Assembly: GCF_900637195.1 (NCBI RefSeq)
Contig: NZ_LR134356.1
Location: 5,704,001-5,768,000, forward strand
Source: Mycolicibacterium aurum
GTDB taxonomy: Bacteria > Actinomycetota > Actinomycetes > Mycobacteriales > Mycobacteriaceae
Reading direction: 5' to 3'
DNA length: 64,000 nt
Below the pieces are notes generated by a model that was not told where the DNA came from, made no database searches, and was given only the letters and a program-made list of their open reading frames with translations. Positions 29,936 to 38,330 of the stretch are shown in pieces. Numbering within the stretch: the stretch's first letter is position 1; each line of letters opens with the position of its first letter. The translations under genes and the position numbers were made by a program.

Positions 29936-31318
29936 CTAATGCGGGCGGCCCGCGATCTTGTCCGCGACCACGGCGATCGGAGACGTGCGCGCCGTGCCCC
30001 GCGCCTCGTGCCAGTCCGCGGCCTTGTACGCCAGGTACATGCCGCGCACGCCGAGCCAGCGCAACGGTTCGGGCTCCCAGTTCTTCGACCGATGGCCGAC
30101 CCAGGGCAACTCGGTGAGCGGGGACGTGCGACCCACGATCAGGTCGGTGAGCGTGCGGGCCGCGAGGTTGGTGGCGGTTACCCCGTGCCCGACGTAGCCA
30201 CCGGCCCAGCCGAGGCCGGTGGCGCGGTCGAAGTCGACGGTGGCCTCCCAGTCCCGCGGGACCGCGAGCACCCCGCACCATCCGTGGGCGATCGGGATGC
30301 CGGACACCTGCGGCAGGATCGCGTGCAGGGTCGCGGTCAGACTTCGGATGGTGCGGTCGGGCACCCGCCCGTCACGATCCGTGCGCGATCCGAACCGGTA
30401 GGGCACGCTTCGTCCGCCGATCGCGATCCGGTCGTCGACGGTGCGCTGGGCGTAGAAGAAGCCGTGCGCGGTGTCGCCGAGGGTCTCCCTGCCCTGCCAG
30501 CCGATGGTGGCCCACACCTGCTCGGGGATGGGGTCGGTCGCGATCATCGAGCTGTTCATCGGCAACCAGCGGCGCTTGAGGCCGGGCAGCCCGGCGGTGA
30601 AACCCTCTGTCGCGCGCAGCACGACGGGAGCGGTGACGGTGCCCCACGAGGTCGTCGCGCGGCCGGAGGCGATGTCGGTCACCGGTGAGCGTTCGTAGAT
30701 GTCGACCCCGAGCCTTTCGACGGTGTCGGCCAGACCGCGGGCCAGCTGCGCCGGCTGGATCCGGGCGCAGTGTGGGTTGTGGTAGGCCGCTACCACGCCG
30801 TCGAGTTGAATACGTTGCGCCGCTTCCGCTTTCGTCAGTGACTGGATGCCGTCGATCTGCCAGCGCTGCTCGGCTGCCATGGCCGCCGCCAACCGGGTTG
30901 CCTGCGCGGGGTTGCGCGCGACCTCCAGCGTGCCGCCCTTGACGATGCCGGCCTCGATGCCTTCGCGGCCGGCAACCTCGATGACCTCGTCCACCGCGTC
31001 GTTGAGGGCGCGCTGCCAGGCCACCACGCCGTCGCGGCCGTACTGCTGCGCCATCCGCTCGCGGTCACCGGGAACCAGGCCGGACAACCAGCCGCCGTTG
31101 CGGCCGGAGGCGCCGTAGCCCGCGAACCGGGCCTCCAGGATCACGATCCGCAGCGACGGATCGGCGCGCTTGAGGTAGTACGCGGTCCACAGACCGGTGT
31201 ATCCGGCGCCGACGATGCAGACGTCGGCGTCACGGCTGCCGGGCAGCGGGGCGCGGGTGATCGGCAGTTCGTCGAACCAGTGGGACACGTACCCGTTCAG
31301 GGGCGCTTGAGTCGGCAC
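29936..31318 (-). CDS. FAD-dependent amine/amino-acid oxidoreductase (DAO family)
   Basis: The protein has 460 residues: N-terminal FAD Rossmann motif DVCIVGAGYTGLWTAYYL, RNGGW, and the C-terminal DAO motif LGWAGGYVGHGVTATNLAAR. Similar proteins oxidise secondary amines such as gamma-glutamylputrescine or glycine derivatives; the substrate here is unknown. GTG 31318 is preferred because the family starts near VPTQAPLNGYVSHWFDELP and upstream sequence overlaps the divergent gene. Confidence 0.8.
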   Translation of the reverse strand: MPTQAPLNGYVSHWFDELPITRAPLPGSRDADVCIVGAGYTGLWTAYYLKRADPSLRIVILEARFAGYGASGRNGGWLSGLVPGDRERMAQQYGRDGVVAWQRALNDAVDEVIEVAGREGIEAGIVKGGTLEVARNPAQATRLAAAMAAEQRWQIDGIQSLTKAEAAQRIQLDGVVAAYHNPHCARIQPAQLARGLADTVERLGVDIYERSPVTDIASGRATTSWGTVTAPVVLRATEGFTAGLPGLKRRWLPMNSSMIATDPIPEQVWATIGWQGRETLGDTAHGFFYAQRTVDDRIAIGGRSVPYRFGSRTDRDGRVPDRTIRSLTATLHAILPQVSGIPIAHGWCGVLAVPRDWEATVDFDRATGLGWAGGYVGHGVTATNLAARTLTDLIVGRTSPLTELPWVGHRSKNWEPEPLRWLGVRGMYLAYKAADWHEARGTARTSPIAVVADKIAGRPH

Positions 31319-31400
31319 CGACAGATTGTGGCAGCCCGGCGGGGATGTCGGTGCCCCGGTGCAGGGTGGCCGTAAGTATGACGACAGGAAGGTGCGGCCG

Positions 31401-31868
31401 ATGTGTTGGTTGTGCGACCACCCCACCGCCACCCGGGAGGACTACCTGGGGATCTTGCGGACCAAGGCACGGCAGAACGGGTGGGCGGTGCAGTACGTCG
31501 AGAGTGACCGATCGCCGTTCGCCTACACGGTCGGCCTCCACGACTGGGGCCGTCCCGAACTGCTGATCACCGGGGTGTCGCCGGCACGGGCGTCGCGACT
31601 GCTCGGTGCGATGGCCCGCGAGGCATTGCGTGGTTGCGCGCTGAAACCGGGCGCCCAACTCAAGGTGACCGGGGGCCCGCTGGTGGAGTTCGTGACCGTG
31701 GACCATCCCGATGTTCATCTGTGCTGGGCGGTCAACCACGCGCAGGCGCCCATCCAGGCACTGCAGGTGGTGTGGGCCGACGGGCACGGACGCTGGCCGT
31801 GGTCGGCGACTTTCTGCGACGGCCGACGCCGCCAACCGGTTCTCGGAGTTCGCGGCCGCGCCGCCTGA
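31401..31868 (+). CDS. DUF4262 domain protein
   Basis: The 155 residues begin MCWLCDHP and continue with FAYTVGLHDWGRPELLITG, the DUF4262 hallmark. An N-terminal C-x2-C motif may bind metal. Function is unknown. AGGAAGG before ATG 31401 supports the start. Confidence 0.75.
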   Translation: MCWLCDHPTATREDYLGILRTKARQNGWAVQYVESDRSPFAYTVGLHDWGRPELLITGVSPARASRLLGAMAREALRGCALKPGAQLKVTGGPLVEFVTVDHPDVHLCWAVNHAQAPIQALQVVWADGHGRWPWSATFCDGRRRQPVLGVRGRAA

Positions 31869-31908
31869 TCACAACTCGTCGCGGTGCACCCGCGCCACGG
31901 CGCAACGC

Positions 31909-32976
31909 TCAGCCGGTCGGCGTGCTCCCGCGCTTGGCTGCCCGCAGACTGACCCAGAACTTCGCCGCCTCACGAATGGACTCTTCGACGGGCCTTGGCT
32001 GCCAGTGCAATTCGCGCTTCGCCTTGCTGCAATCAACCGGCGCTTCTGCCCGCATCAACCGCAGTGAATCGAGCGAGAGTCGCTCGTCGGTGCCCGTGAG
32101 CCTGGCCTTCACACTTCCCAGCGCGGCCAGCGTGTACGACAGCGCCAGGGGCATGGTCCGAGACGGCGCGGCCACCCCGGCGGCCTCGGCGGCGATCCGC
32201 ACCACCTCGGTGTTCGAGATCATCTTGTCCGAGATCAGGTACCGCTCGCCGGTCCGGCCGTGCTCGGCGGCCAGCACCATGGCGCGCGCGGCGTCGTCGA
32301 TCCCCACCGCCTCCAGTTCGATTCCGCCCATCACGAACGGCAGCTTCCCGAACGCGGCGCCGGCGATGATCGCGCCGTGCGGGGTGCGCCCCCAATCGCC
32401 TGCGCCGTACGTGGTCGACACGCACATGGCCACCGCAGGCAGGCCGCGGTCCCTGGCGTAGTCCATGACCAGGTTCTCGGCCTGCACCCGGGACCGCACA
32501 TATGGTGTCAGTCCGCGGTCGACGATGAGGTCGGACTCGGTGGCCACCCGGCCGCGGCGGCGACCGACCGTCACGTAGCTGCTGGTGAACACGAACTTGC
32601 GCAACGTCTGCGCCACAGCGGGTTCCACCGCCACGTCGAGAACGTTGCGGGTGCCCTCGACGTTGGTGCGGAACAGTGGCGCCGGGTCGCGCAGCCAGCC
32701 GCGGGCATCCACGACGCAGTAGTACACGACGTCGCAGCCCGTCATCGCCTCCCGAAGCACCTCGTCGTTCCAGATGTCCCCGACGAAACGTGTCACCGCC
32801 AGGTCGTCGATGCCGATGGTGTTGGCACCGTCGCGCACCATCACCCGGACGTCGCGGCCGCCCTCGACGAGTTGGCGGGTGACGTGGCTGCCGAGGTAGC
32901 CGTTGGCGCCGATGACGAGTACCGAGGCGACGGGAGATGTTTCCGGGGCGACGGGAGGTGTTTCCGGGCCGGTCAC
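31909..32976 (-). CDS. NAD-dependent epimerase/dehydratase (3-beta-HSD-like, Rv0139-type)
   Basis: This 355-residue extended short-chain dehydrogenase has SVLVIGANGYLGSHVTRQL at the N-terminus and VVYYCVVDARGW. Where the family usually has an active-site Y-x3-K, this protein reads YVRSRVQAENLVMDYA. The Tyr is followed by Arg rather than Lys four residues later, so catalysis may be unusual. It overlaps the preceding SnoaL-like gene by 4 bp (GTGA). The pair matches the Rv0139/Rv0138 order and lies downstream of a KstR box, suggesting a role in steroid or lipid catabolism. Confidence 0.8.
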   Translation of the reverse strand: MTGPETPPVAPETSPVASVLVIGANGYLGSHVTRQLVEGGRDVRVMVRDGANTIGIDDLAVTRFVGDIWNDEVLREAMTGCDVVYYCVVDARGWLRDPAPLFRTNVEGTRNVLDVAVEPAVAQTLRKFVFTSSYVTVGRRRGRVATESDLIVDRGLTPYVRSRVQAENLVMDYARDRGLPAVAMCVSTTYGAGDWGRTPHGAIIAGAAFGKLPFVMGGIELEAVGIDDAARAMVLAAEHGRTGERYLISDKMISNTEVVRIAAEAAGVAAPSRTMPLALSYTLAALGSVKARLTGTDERLSLDSLRLMRAEAPVDCSKAKRELHWQPRPVEESIREAAKFWVSLRAAKRGSTPTG

Positions 32977-33479
32977 TTCGCGGGTCCGTACTTGGCCATC
33001 CATTCGGCGGCCACCTCGGGCAGCGTGCCGAGTTCCTCGGCCTTCCTGCACCACTTCACGGTGGCTTTGACGAACCGCAGCGGGTTGTAGATGTCTTCCT
33101 GCTGCCGCCACTTGCCGTCCCCGGCGTAGGTGACGATCGAGATGTTGGTGGCGCTGATGATCGTGCCGTCGCCCGGGTCGCGCATCGGGTTGTCGAGTTC
33201 GCAGATCACCCGGGCGGTGTCCTCGTCGTACACCCGCCAGCGGGACGGGAACGACGTCATGTAGCTACCTGGGAAGGTTTCCATGGTCTGCCAGATCCAG
33301 GGTCGCACCTCCTCGCGGCCGCGCATCGTCCCTGCCGCGTGCTCGATGTAGAGGATGTCGTCGCTGTACTGGTCAACCCACGGATCCCAGTCGCGTGTGC
33401 GCGCTGCCCGGTCGACCGTCTGCTCGAACTCCGCGAACGCCTCGACAAGCTCGTCCCGCGTGAAAGTGTTGCCCGTCAC
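32973..33479 (-). CDS. SnoaL/NTF2-like protein (Rv0138-type)
   Basis: The 168 residues of this NTF2-fold protein include RDWDPWVDQYSDDILYIEHAAG, GREEVRPWIW, ETFPGSYMTSFPS, ICELDNPMRDPGDGT and EDIYNPLRF. It closely resembles Rv0138 as I remember it. The fold includes ketosteroid isomerases and small dehydratases; the catalytic role here is unknown. It is first in a two-gene operon, and its ATG is 10 bp from a perfect KstR-type palindrome. Confidence 0.85.
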   Translation of the reverse strand: MTGNTFTRDELVEAFAEFEQTVDRAARTRDWDPWVDQYSDDILYIEHAAGTMRGREEVRPWIWQTMETFPGSYMTSFPSRWRVYDEDTARVICELDNPMRDPGDGTIISATNISIVTYAGDGKWRQQEDIYNPLRFVKATVKWCRKAEELGTLPEVAAEWMAKYGPAK

Positions 33480-33488
33480 AGCAGAAAA

Positions 33489-33502
33489 TAGAACACGTTC
33501 TA
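33489..33502. promoter_or_regulatory. KstR box (cholesterol-catabolism repressor site)
   Basis: TAGAACACGTTCTA fits the KstR consensus TNNAACNNGTTNNA at every fixed position and is a palindrome except for its two central bases. It is immediately upstream of the Rv0138-like start, so repression would be relieved by cholesterol-derived CoA thioesters. Confidence 0.8.
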
Positions 33503-33524
33503 ACCGCGCTTGTCGAGCGCCGGC

Positions 33525-33938
33525 TCAGGTGAGGCTCAGCACCCGCCGGGAACCGAGGGGTTCCTGCAGCGGCACGTCGAGTCCGGCGAACAGTGCGATC
33601 GCAATGCACGCGCGGTCGACGGCCTGGGGCAGTGTCCCGGTCCTCAGGTCGACGACCACCACGTCGGGGTACTCCTGCACGGCCGCGGTGACGCCGTAGC
33701 AGTCCGGGGTGCCGACGGTGAAGTGCAGGCGGACCAGGCGGTCGTCGGCGACACGGCTCCACGACTGCGGCCGGGTCGGGTAGACGTTGACGATGGCAGG
33801 GTCGTCGACGAACATCGCGGCCGGCGTGCCCGGCGGACTTTCCGGGACCGGGACAGGGGCCGGAGGCTGCGCGGAACCGGGTACGGCCGTGCCGAGGAAC
33901 ACCGCGCAGATCACCATCGCAACGGCCGGCAGACGCAT
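33525..33938 (-). CDS. Exported hypothetical protein
   Basis: The 137-residue product has a signal peptide (MRLPAVAMVICAVFLGTAVPGSA) and then a Pro-rich stretch. A small domain follows with two Cys (TPDCYG, DRACIAIALFAGLD) that could form a disulfide. No function is recognised. ATG 33938 is chosen because the signal peptide begins there. It is divergent from msrB. Confidence 0.7.
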   Translation of the reverse strand: MRLPAVAMVICAVFLGTAVPGSAQPPAPVPVPESPPGTPAAMFVDDPAIVNVYPTRPQSWSRVADDRLVRLHFTVGTPDCYGVTAAVQEYPDVVVVDLRTGTLPQAVDRACIAIALFAGLDVPLQEPLGSRRVLSLT

Positions 33939-34006
33939 GGCCGAAAGCCTAGCGACCGAGGGCGACTGCGGATTAAATGCGCTGCCCACGGGGTTATAAA
34001 GGCACT

Positions 34007-34486
34007 ATGACACGGCAATACAACAAGAATCCCGCCGCTGTGGACGCGCTGTCGCCCGAGCAGTATCACGTGACGCAGAAGAACGGCACGGAGCGGCCGT
34101 TCACCGGCGAGTACTGGGACAACCACGAGCCGGGCATCTACGTCGACGTGGTCTCCGGGGAGCCGCTGTTCGCGTCGGTCGACAAGTTCGAGAGCGGATC
34201 GGGGTGGCCGAGTTTCACCCAGCCCATCCGCGAGCCCGACGGCACCCGGAATGTCTTCGAGAAGCGCGACTTCTCCCACCTGATGATGCGCACCGAGGTG
34301 CGCTCGACGCACGGCGACAGCCACCTGGGACACGTCTTCAAGGACGGCCCGCGCGACCGCGGCGGTCTGCGGTACTGCATCAACTCCGCGGCGCTGCGCT
34401 TCGTCCACCTCGACGATCTCGAGGCCGAGGGGTACGGGCAGTACCGTGGGTTATTCACTGAGCCGGCCCGAGAGGAGCAAGCGTGA
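34007..34486 (+). CDS. msrB: Peptide methionine-R-sulfoxide reductase, zinc-less type
   Basis: The 159 residues contain the MsrB signature SGSGWPSF, HLGHVF and the catalytic Cys in LRYCINSAALRF. It is the only cysteine in the protein, so both zinc-binding CxxC pairs and a resolving Cys are absent. It repairs methionine-R-sulfoxide. It overlaps msrA by 4 bp (GTGA), so the two stereospecific repair enzymes are co-translated. Confidence 0.93.
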   Translation: MTRQYNKNPAAVDALSPEQYHVTQKNGTERPFTGEYWDNHEPGIYVDVVSGEPLFASVDKFESGSGWPSFTQPIREPDGTRNVFEKRDFSHLMMRTEVRSTHGDSHLGHVFKDGPRDRGGLRYCINSAALRFVHLDDLEAEGYGQYRGLFTEPAREEQA

Positions 34487-34992
34487 GCGACAACAAGCGA
34501 GCGGTACTGGCGGGTGGGTGCTTCTGGGGCATGCAGGATCTGATCCGCAAGCAGCCGGGGGTGGTGTCCACGCGAGTGGGCTACACCGGCGGCCAGAACG
34601 ACCACCCCACGTACCGCAATCACCCCGGCCACGCCGAGGCGATCGAGATCGTCTACGACCCCGCGCAGACCGACTACCGGGCGCTGCTGGAGTTCTTCTT
34701 CCAGATCCACGACCCGACGACGAAGAATCGCCAGGGCAACGACGTCGGCACCAGCTACCGGTCGGAGATCTTCTACGTCGACGACGACCAGCGGCAGGTC
34801 GCGCTGGACACGATCGCCGATGTGGACGCGTCGGGCCTGTGGCCGGGCAAGGTCGTGACCGCCGTCAGTCCCGCACCTGATTTCTGGGAAGCCGAGCCGG
34901 AGCACCAGGACTACCTGGAGCACTACCCGAACGGCTACACCTGCCACTTCCCGCGACCCGGCTGGAAGCTGCCCAAGCGCGCCGAAGTCTGA
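34483..34992 (+). CDS. msrA: Peptide methionine-S-sulfoxide reductase
   Basis: The 169 residues have the active-site GGCFWG near the N-terminus and the MsrA patterns RVGYTGG, HAEAIEIVYD and EHQDYLEHYPNGYTCHFPR. It reduces methionine-S-sulfoxide in proteins. GTG 34483 overlaps the msrB stop. A cyp138-type P450 is convergent next door, the same neighbour that msrA (Rv0137c) has in M. tuberculosis. Confidence 0.95.
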   Translation: MSDNKRAVLAGGCFWGMQDLIRKQPGVVSTRVGYTGGQNDHPTYRNHPGHAEAIEIVYDPAQTDYRALLEFFFQIHDPTTKNRQGNDVGTSYRSEIFYVDDDQRQVALDTIADVDASGLWPGKVVTAVSPAPDFWEAEPEHQDYLEHYPNGYTCHFPRPGWKLPKRAEV

Positions 34993-35011
34993 GCCGCGGC
35001 TCCGCCCGCGG

Positions 35012-36367
35012 CTACCGCCGACGCATGACGACGCGGCCCCCGCGGGCGGGGGTGTAGGCCACCCCTCGGGAGTGCATCTTCTCTCCCGGGGCGGTGGTCG
35101 GCTCGATCACGAAGTGGCGCAGCACGGTTCGCAGCACCACATCCATCTCGACGTTCGCGAACGCCGCACCGACGCAGCGGCGGGTGCCCCCGCCGAACGG
35201 GATGTGCGCCAGCGTGGTCGGGCGCTGACCGACGAACCGCTGCGGGTCGAAACGGTCCGGATCGGGGAAGTCCTGCACGCGATGGTGCACCTGCCCGATC
35301 GCGACCACGATCGAATATCCCTGCGGGATGACCCATTCGCCGAGCTCGAAGGTGGGGGCGTAGACGTGCCGGCCGGCGAAGTCGATGACGGTGCGCGACC
35401 GCTGGATTTCCAGGATCGTGGCCTGCCGGTACTCGTTGCCGTCGGTGTCGGCTTCTGCGACCAGCTCGGCCAGCACCTCGGGGTGCCTGCTGAGGCGCTC
35501 GAACGCCCAGCCCAGCGTCGCCGCGGTGGTTTCGTGGCCGGCCGCCAGCAGCGTCAGCAACTCGTCGCCGATGTCCTTGCGCGACATCGTGGAACCGTCC
35601 TCGTATGTGCTGCGCAGCAGCAGCGCCAGGACGTCGTCGCGACTTTCGTAGTTGGGATCTGACTGCACCGCGTCGATGAGCCGGCCGATCACCTCGTCGT
35701 ACTTGCGCCGGTATGCAGCCAGCTTGCCCCACGGGCTGAGAGGGCCGTAGGTCCGGTGCGGGGTCGGGAGGACGGCAAGGCGCGAGCCCAGAGTGACCCA
35801 CGGCGGGATGATGCGGCGCAGCTCGTCGAGGTGGGCTCCGTCGGCGCCGAACACCGCCCGCAGGATGACGTTGAGCGTGATCCGCATCATCGGCTCGAGG
35901 GTCTCGAATTCCCGTCCCTCGGGCCAGCTCTCGGATTCGCGAAGCGTCTCCTCTTCGAAGATCTTCTCGTAGTTCTTGATGCTCTTGCCGTGGAACGGCG
36001 GTGTCAGCAGCTTGCGCCTGCGCCGATGGTCGGTGCCATCGAGCGCGAACACCGAACCCGACCCCAGTACGCGGGACAGGTTGGGTTGGATGTTCCCGAC
36101 GTCGTCGGTGTTGGCCATGAACAGCTGCTTGGCCAGCGCTGGATCGGTCACCATGACGGTCGGGCCGAACACCGGCAGTGTCATCAGGAAGGTGTCGCCG
36201 TATCGGCGCACGATCTGGGCGACGGTCCACTTCCGGGACACCGAGAAGCCGATCGCCTGCAGAAACCTGGGGATGGCGGGGCGGGGAGGAAGACGCACCG
36301 GCGGGGCCACCGTCGGGACATCCGCTGGAACCAGATCGGGTGTGGTACTACCGTGTACCGCAGTCAT
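35012..36367 (-). CDS. cyp138: Cytochrome P450, CYP138 family
   Basis: The P450 has 451 residues: I-helix AAGHETTAATLGW, K-helix E-x2-R in ILEIQRSRT, and heme-thiolate loop FGGGTRRCVGAAFANVEM. Long stretches (GNIQPNLSRVLGSGSVFALD, PPFHGKSIKNYE) match M. tuberculosis CYP138 as I remember it. The natural substrate is unknown. The ATG is 57 bp from a divergent tetR gene, and a double palindromic operator overlaps its first codons. Confidence 0.9.
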   Translation of the reverse strand: MTAVHGSTTPDLVPADVPTVAPPVRLPPRPAIPRFLQAIGFSVSRKWTVAQIVRRYGDTFLMTLPVFGPTVMVTDPALAKQLFMANTDDVGNIQPNLSRVLGSGSVFALDGTDHRRRRKLLTPPFHGKSIKNYEKIFEEETLRESESWPEGREFETLEPMMRITLNVILRAVFGADGAHLDELRRIIPPWVTLGSRLAVLPTPHRTYGPLSPWGKLAAYRRKYDEVIGRLIDAVQSDPNYESRDDVLALLLRSTYEDGSTMSRKDIGDELLTLLAAGHETTAATLGWAFERLSRHPEVLAELVAEADTDGNEYRQATILEIQRSRTVIDFAGRHVYAPTFELGEWVIPQGYSIVVAIGQVHHRVQDFPDPDRFDPQRFVGQRPTTLAHIPFGGGTRRCVGAAFANVEMDVVLRTVLRHFVIEPTTAPGEKMHSRGVAYTPARGGRVVMRRR

Positions 36368-36392
36368 GTCGGGTACGGTACCGGTTGGTACC
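36344..36392. promoter_or_regulatory. Duplicated TetR operator GGTAC-N6-GTACC
   Basis: Two copies of GGTAC-N6-GTACC lie at 36344-36359 (inside cyp138 codons 3-8) and 36377-36392 (intergenic). They start 33 bp apart, about three helical turns. An extra half-site GGTAC is at 36372. The position between cyp138 and a divergent tetR makes them strong candidates for that repressor's binding sites. Confidence 0.6.
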
Positions 36393-36424
36393 AGCAGGAG
36401 GCAAGAGCAGAAGGGAGCCCGGGC

Positions 36425-37018
36425 GTGACGACGGTGACCTCGGGACCGGTGGCTATTTCGGTGGCCGATCGACTGCTCGACGGCCTCGCGGCGTCGATCG
36501 TCGAGCGCGGCTACCGGGACACCACCGTCGCCGACGTGGTCCGCCACGCGCGCACGTCGAAGCGCACCTTCTACGAGCAGTTCGCCAGCAAGGAAGCGTG
36601 CCTGATCGAGCTGTTGCGCAGGAACAACGTCGATCTGATCGCGCGGATCACCGCCACCGTCGACCCGGAGTCCGACTGGGAGTCGCAGATCCGGCAGGCG
36701 GTGCGCGCCTACGTCGACCACATCCAGGCCAGACCCGCGATCACGCTCTGCTGGATCCGCGAGGCGCCCGCACTCGGTGCGGTGGCACGGCCACTGCACC
36801 GGCAGGTCATGCGTGAGCTGACCGGCATGCTGGTGACCCTGACGAGCAGCCCCGGCTTCCGGCGCGCCGGCCTCGAGCCGATCGCCGCGCCGATAGCGCT
36901 CATTCTGCTCGGCGGATTACGGGAACTCACCGCGCTTTTCGTGGAGGACGGCCGCGACATGGCCGGCATCGGCGAACCCGCGATCACCGCGGCGACGGCC
37001 CTCCTCGGGCCGCGCTGA
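36425..37018 (+). CDS. TetR-family repressor, probable regulator of cyp138
   Basis: The 197 residues have a TetR helix-turn-helix (TVADVVRHARTSKRTFYEQF) and the following SKEACLIEL, then a divergent ligand domain. GTG 36425 follows an AGAAGGGAG ribosome site. It is divergent from cyp138, with repeated palindromes between. Its stop is 2 bp from the convergent stop of another TetR gene. Confidence 0.85.
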   Translation: MTTVTSGPVAISVADRLLDGLAASIVERGYRDTTVADVVRHARTSKRTFYEQFASKEACLIELLRRNNVDLIARITATVDPESDWESQIRQAVRAYVDHIQARPAITLCWIREAPALGAVARPLHRQVMRELTGMLVTLTSSPGFRRAGLEPIAAPIALILLGGLRELTALFVEDGRDMAGIGEPAITAATALLGPR

Positions 37019-37020
37019 GC

Positions 37021-37590
37021 TCAGAAGAGCATCAACCGGGCCGACTTCTCCAGCTTCGCGGCGATCTCCTCGTAGGACGCGTAGCCCATGCCCGCGCGCA
37101 CCAGCGCCCCCGAATAGAGCATCTCCAGCGCGTCGATGACATCGGGGTCGGTCTCGGGGCCCAACGCCGCCGACAACCGGTCGCGGATGTCGCGGCCGAT
37201 GCGCAGCCTCAGCACCTCCACGTCGGGATCCTTGCCCAGCAGCGCGGTCGTCACCGCACCCGCGAACTCCGGCTCGTCGGCGACCAGCAGGCAGATGTGC
37301 GCGAGCACTTCGGTCACGCGCGTGGCGGGGTCGTCCGACCCATGGTCGGCACACGGCGAATTCGCCAGCCGCCGCCAGAACACCTCGGCGACAAGATGTT
37401 CCTTGGAGGAGAAGTAGGTGTAGGCCGTGGCGGCTCCGACGCCGGCCTCGGCGGCCACCCGCCGAACGGTCAGGCCGCTGAAGCCTTCCCGTCTGAGCAG
37501 ATCAACCGCCGCCCGACCCAACCGGTCCACCGTGTCGGCCTGTCGGGCCGTCAGGCGACGCCGAGTCGACTCCAGAGCCGGATCGGACAC
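37021..37590 (-). CDS. TetR-family repressor beside the MMP cluster
   Basis: The 189 residues carry the helix-turn-helix LTVRRVAAEAGVGAATAYTY and FSSKEHLVAEVFWRRL. GTG 37590 is the likely start and lies inside the palindrome CGGACA-CA-TGTCCG, so autoregulation is likely. It is divergent from the first methyltransferase of the MMP cluster. The same core palindrome occurs at the mannosyltransferase promoter 3.8 kb away. Confidence 0.83.
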   Translation of the reverse strand: MSDPALESTRRRLTARQADTVDRLGRAAVDLLRREGFSGLTVRRVAAEAGVGAATAYTYFSSKEHLVAEVFWRRLANSPCADHGSDDPATRVTEVLAHICLLVADEPEFAGAVTTALLGKDPDVEVLRLRIGRDIRDRLSAALGPETDPDVIDALEMLYSGALVRAGMGYASYEEIAAKLEKSARLMLF

Positions 37591-37597
37591 ATGTCCG
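37584..37597. promoter_or_regulatory. Candidate TetR operator CGGACA-CA-TGTCCG
   Basis: A perfect 6-2-6 inverted repeat overlaps the tetR start codon in the divergent region with the methyltransferase gene. Its core 12-mer GGACACATGTCC is identical, on the opposite strand, to one at 41421-41432. Confidence 0.6.
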
Positions 37598-37655
37598 GAC
37601 GCTACTACAACCAATGGTGATCCACTAGGGTCCGGCAGCGGTAAGTTGGACCGCG

Positions 37656-38330
37656 ATGAATGACTCCGAGACTGCGCTGCCGCCCGCCGCTGCGGCCCTG
37701 TTCGAACACGCCGAGAGCGTCACCGGCTTCATGCCTGCCGACGAGGGCCGGGCGCTCTACGACACCGCCCTGCGCTATCTCGGGGACGGAGTCGGCGTCG
37801 AGATCGGTACGTACTGCGGCAAATCCACCGTCATGCTGGGCGCCGCCGCACAGCAGTCCGGCGGCCTGGTCTACACCGTCGACCACCATCACGGGTCCGA
37901 GGAACATCAGGTCGGCTGGGAGTACCACGACACCTCGATGGTCGACCCCGTCACCGGCCTGTTCGACACGCTCCCGGCGCTTCGCCACAACCTCGATGCC
38001 GCCGGCCTCGATGACCACATCGTCGCCGTCGTCGGGCGCTCCCCCGTGGTCGCGCGGGGTTGGCGAACTCCGTTGCGGCTCTTGTTCATCGACGGCGGGC
38101 ACACCGAGGAGGCGGCCAACCGCGACTTCGACGGCTGGGCCCGGTGGGTCGACGTGGGCGGGGCCCTGATCATTCACGACGTGTTCCCCGATCCCGCCGA
38201 CGGCGGGCAGGCGCCGTACCTGATCTACCGACGGGCGCTCGACATCGGCGACTTCACCGAAGTCCGGGCGACGGGGTCGATGCGTGTGCTCGAGCGGGTG
38301 TCCGGCCAGCCCGGCACTCTCGGCGCCTAG
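37656..38330 (+). CDS. meT1: Metal-dependent SAM O-methyltransferase, probable MMP 1-O-methyltransferase MeT1
   Basis: This 224-residue Methyltransf_24-type enzyme has SAM motif GVEIGTYCGKSTVML. The acidic sites LLFIDGGHTEEAANRDFDGW and LIIHDVFPD fit a Mg-dependent sugar O-methyltransferase. In rapidly growing mycobacteria MMP biosynthesis is encoded by a mannosyltransferase, two methyltransferases and a hydrolase; MeT1 caps the reducing end of 3-O-methylmannose oligomers. I assign MeT1 here because its characterised form binds Mg. The other methyltransferase would be MeT3. Assignment between the two could be reversed. It overlaps the hydrolase 3' end by 4 bp, convergently. Confidence 0.68.
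   Translation: MNDSETALPPAAAALFEHAESVTGFMPADEGRALYDTALRYLGDGVGVEIGTYCGKSTVMLGAAAQQSGGLVYTVDHHHGSEEHQVGWEYHDTSMVDPVTGLFDTLPALRHNLDAAGLDDHIVAVVGRSPVVARGWRTPLRLLFIDGGHTEEAANRDFDGWARWVDVGGALIIHDVFPDPADGGQAPYLIYRRALDIGDFTEVRATGSMRVLERVSGQPGTLGA

Noticed and set aside
37021..37614. TTG start at 37614 for the second TetR gene
   Set aside because: GTG 37590 is a commoner start and places the operator palindrome at the gene start.
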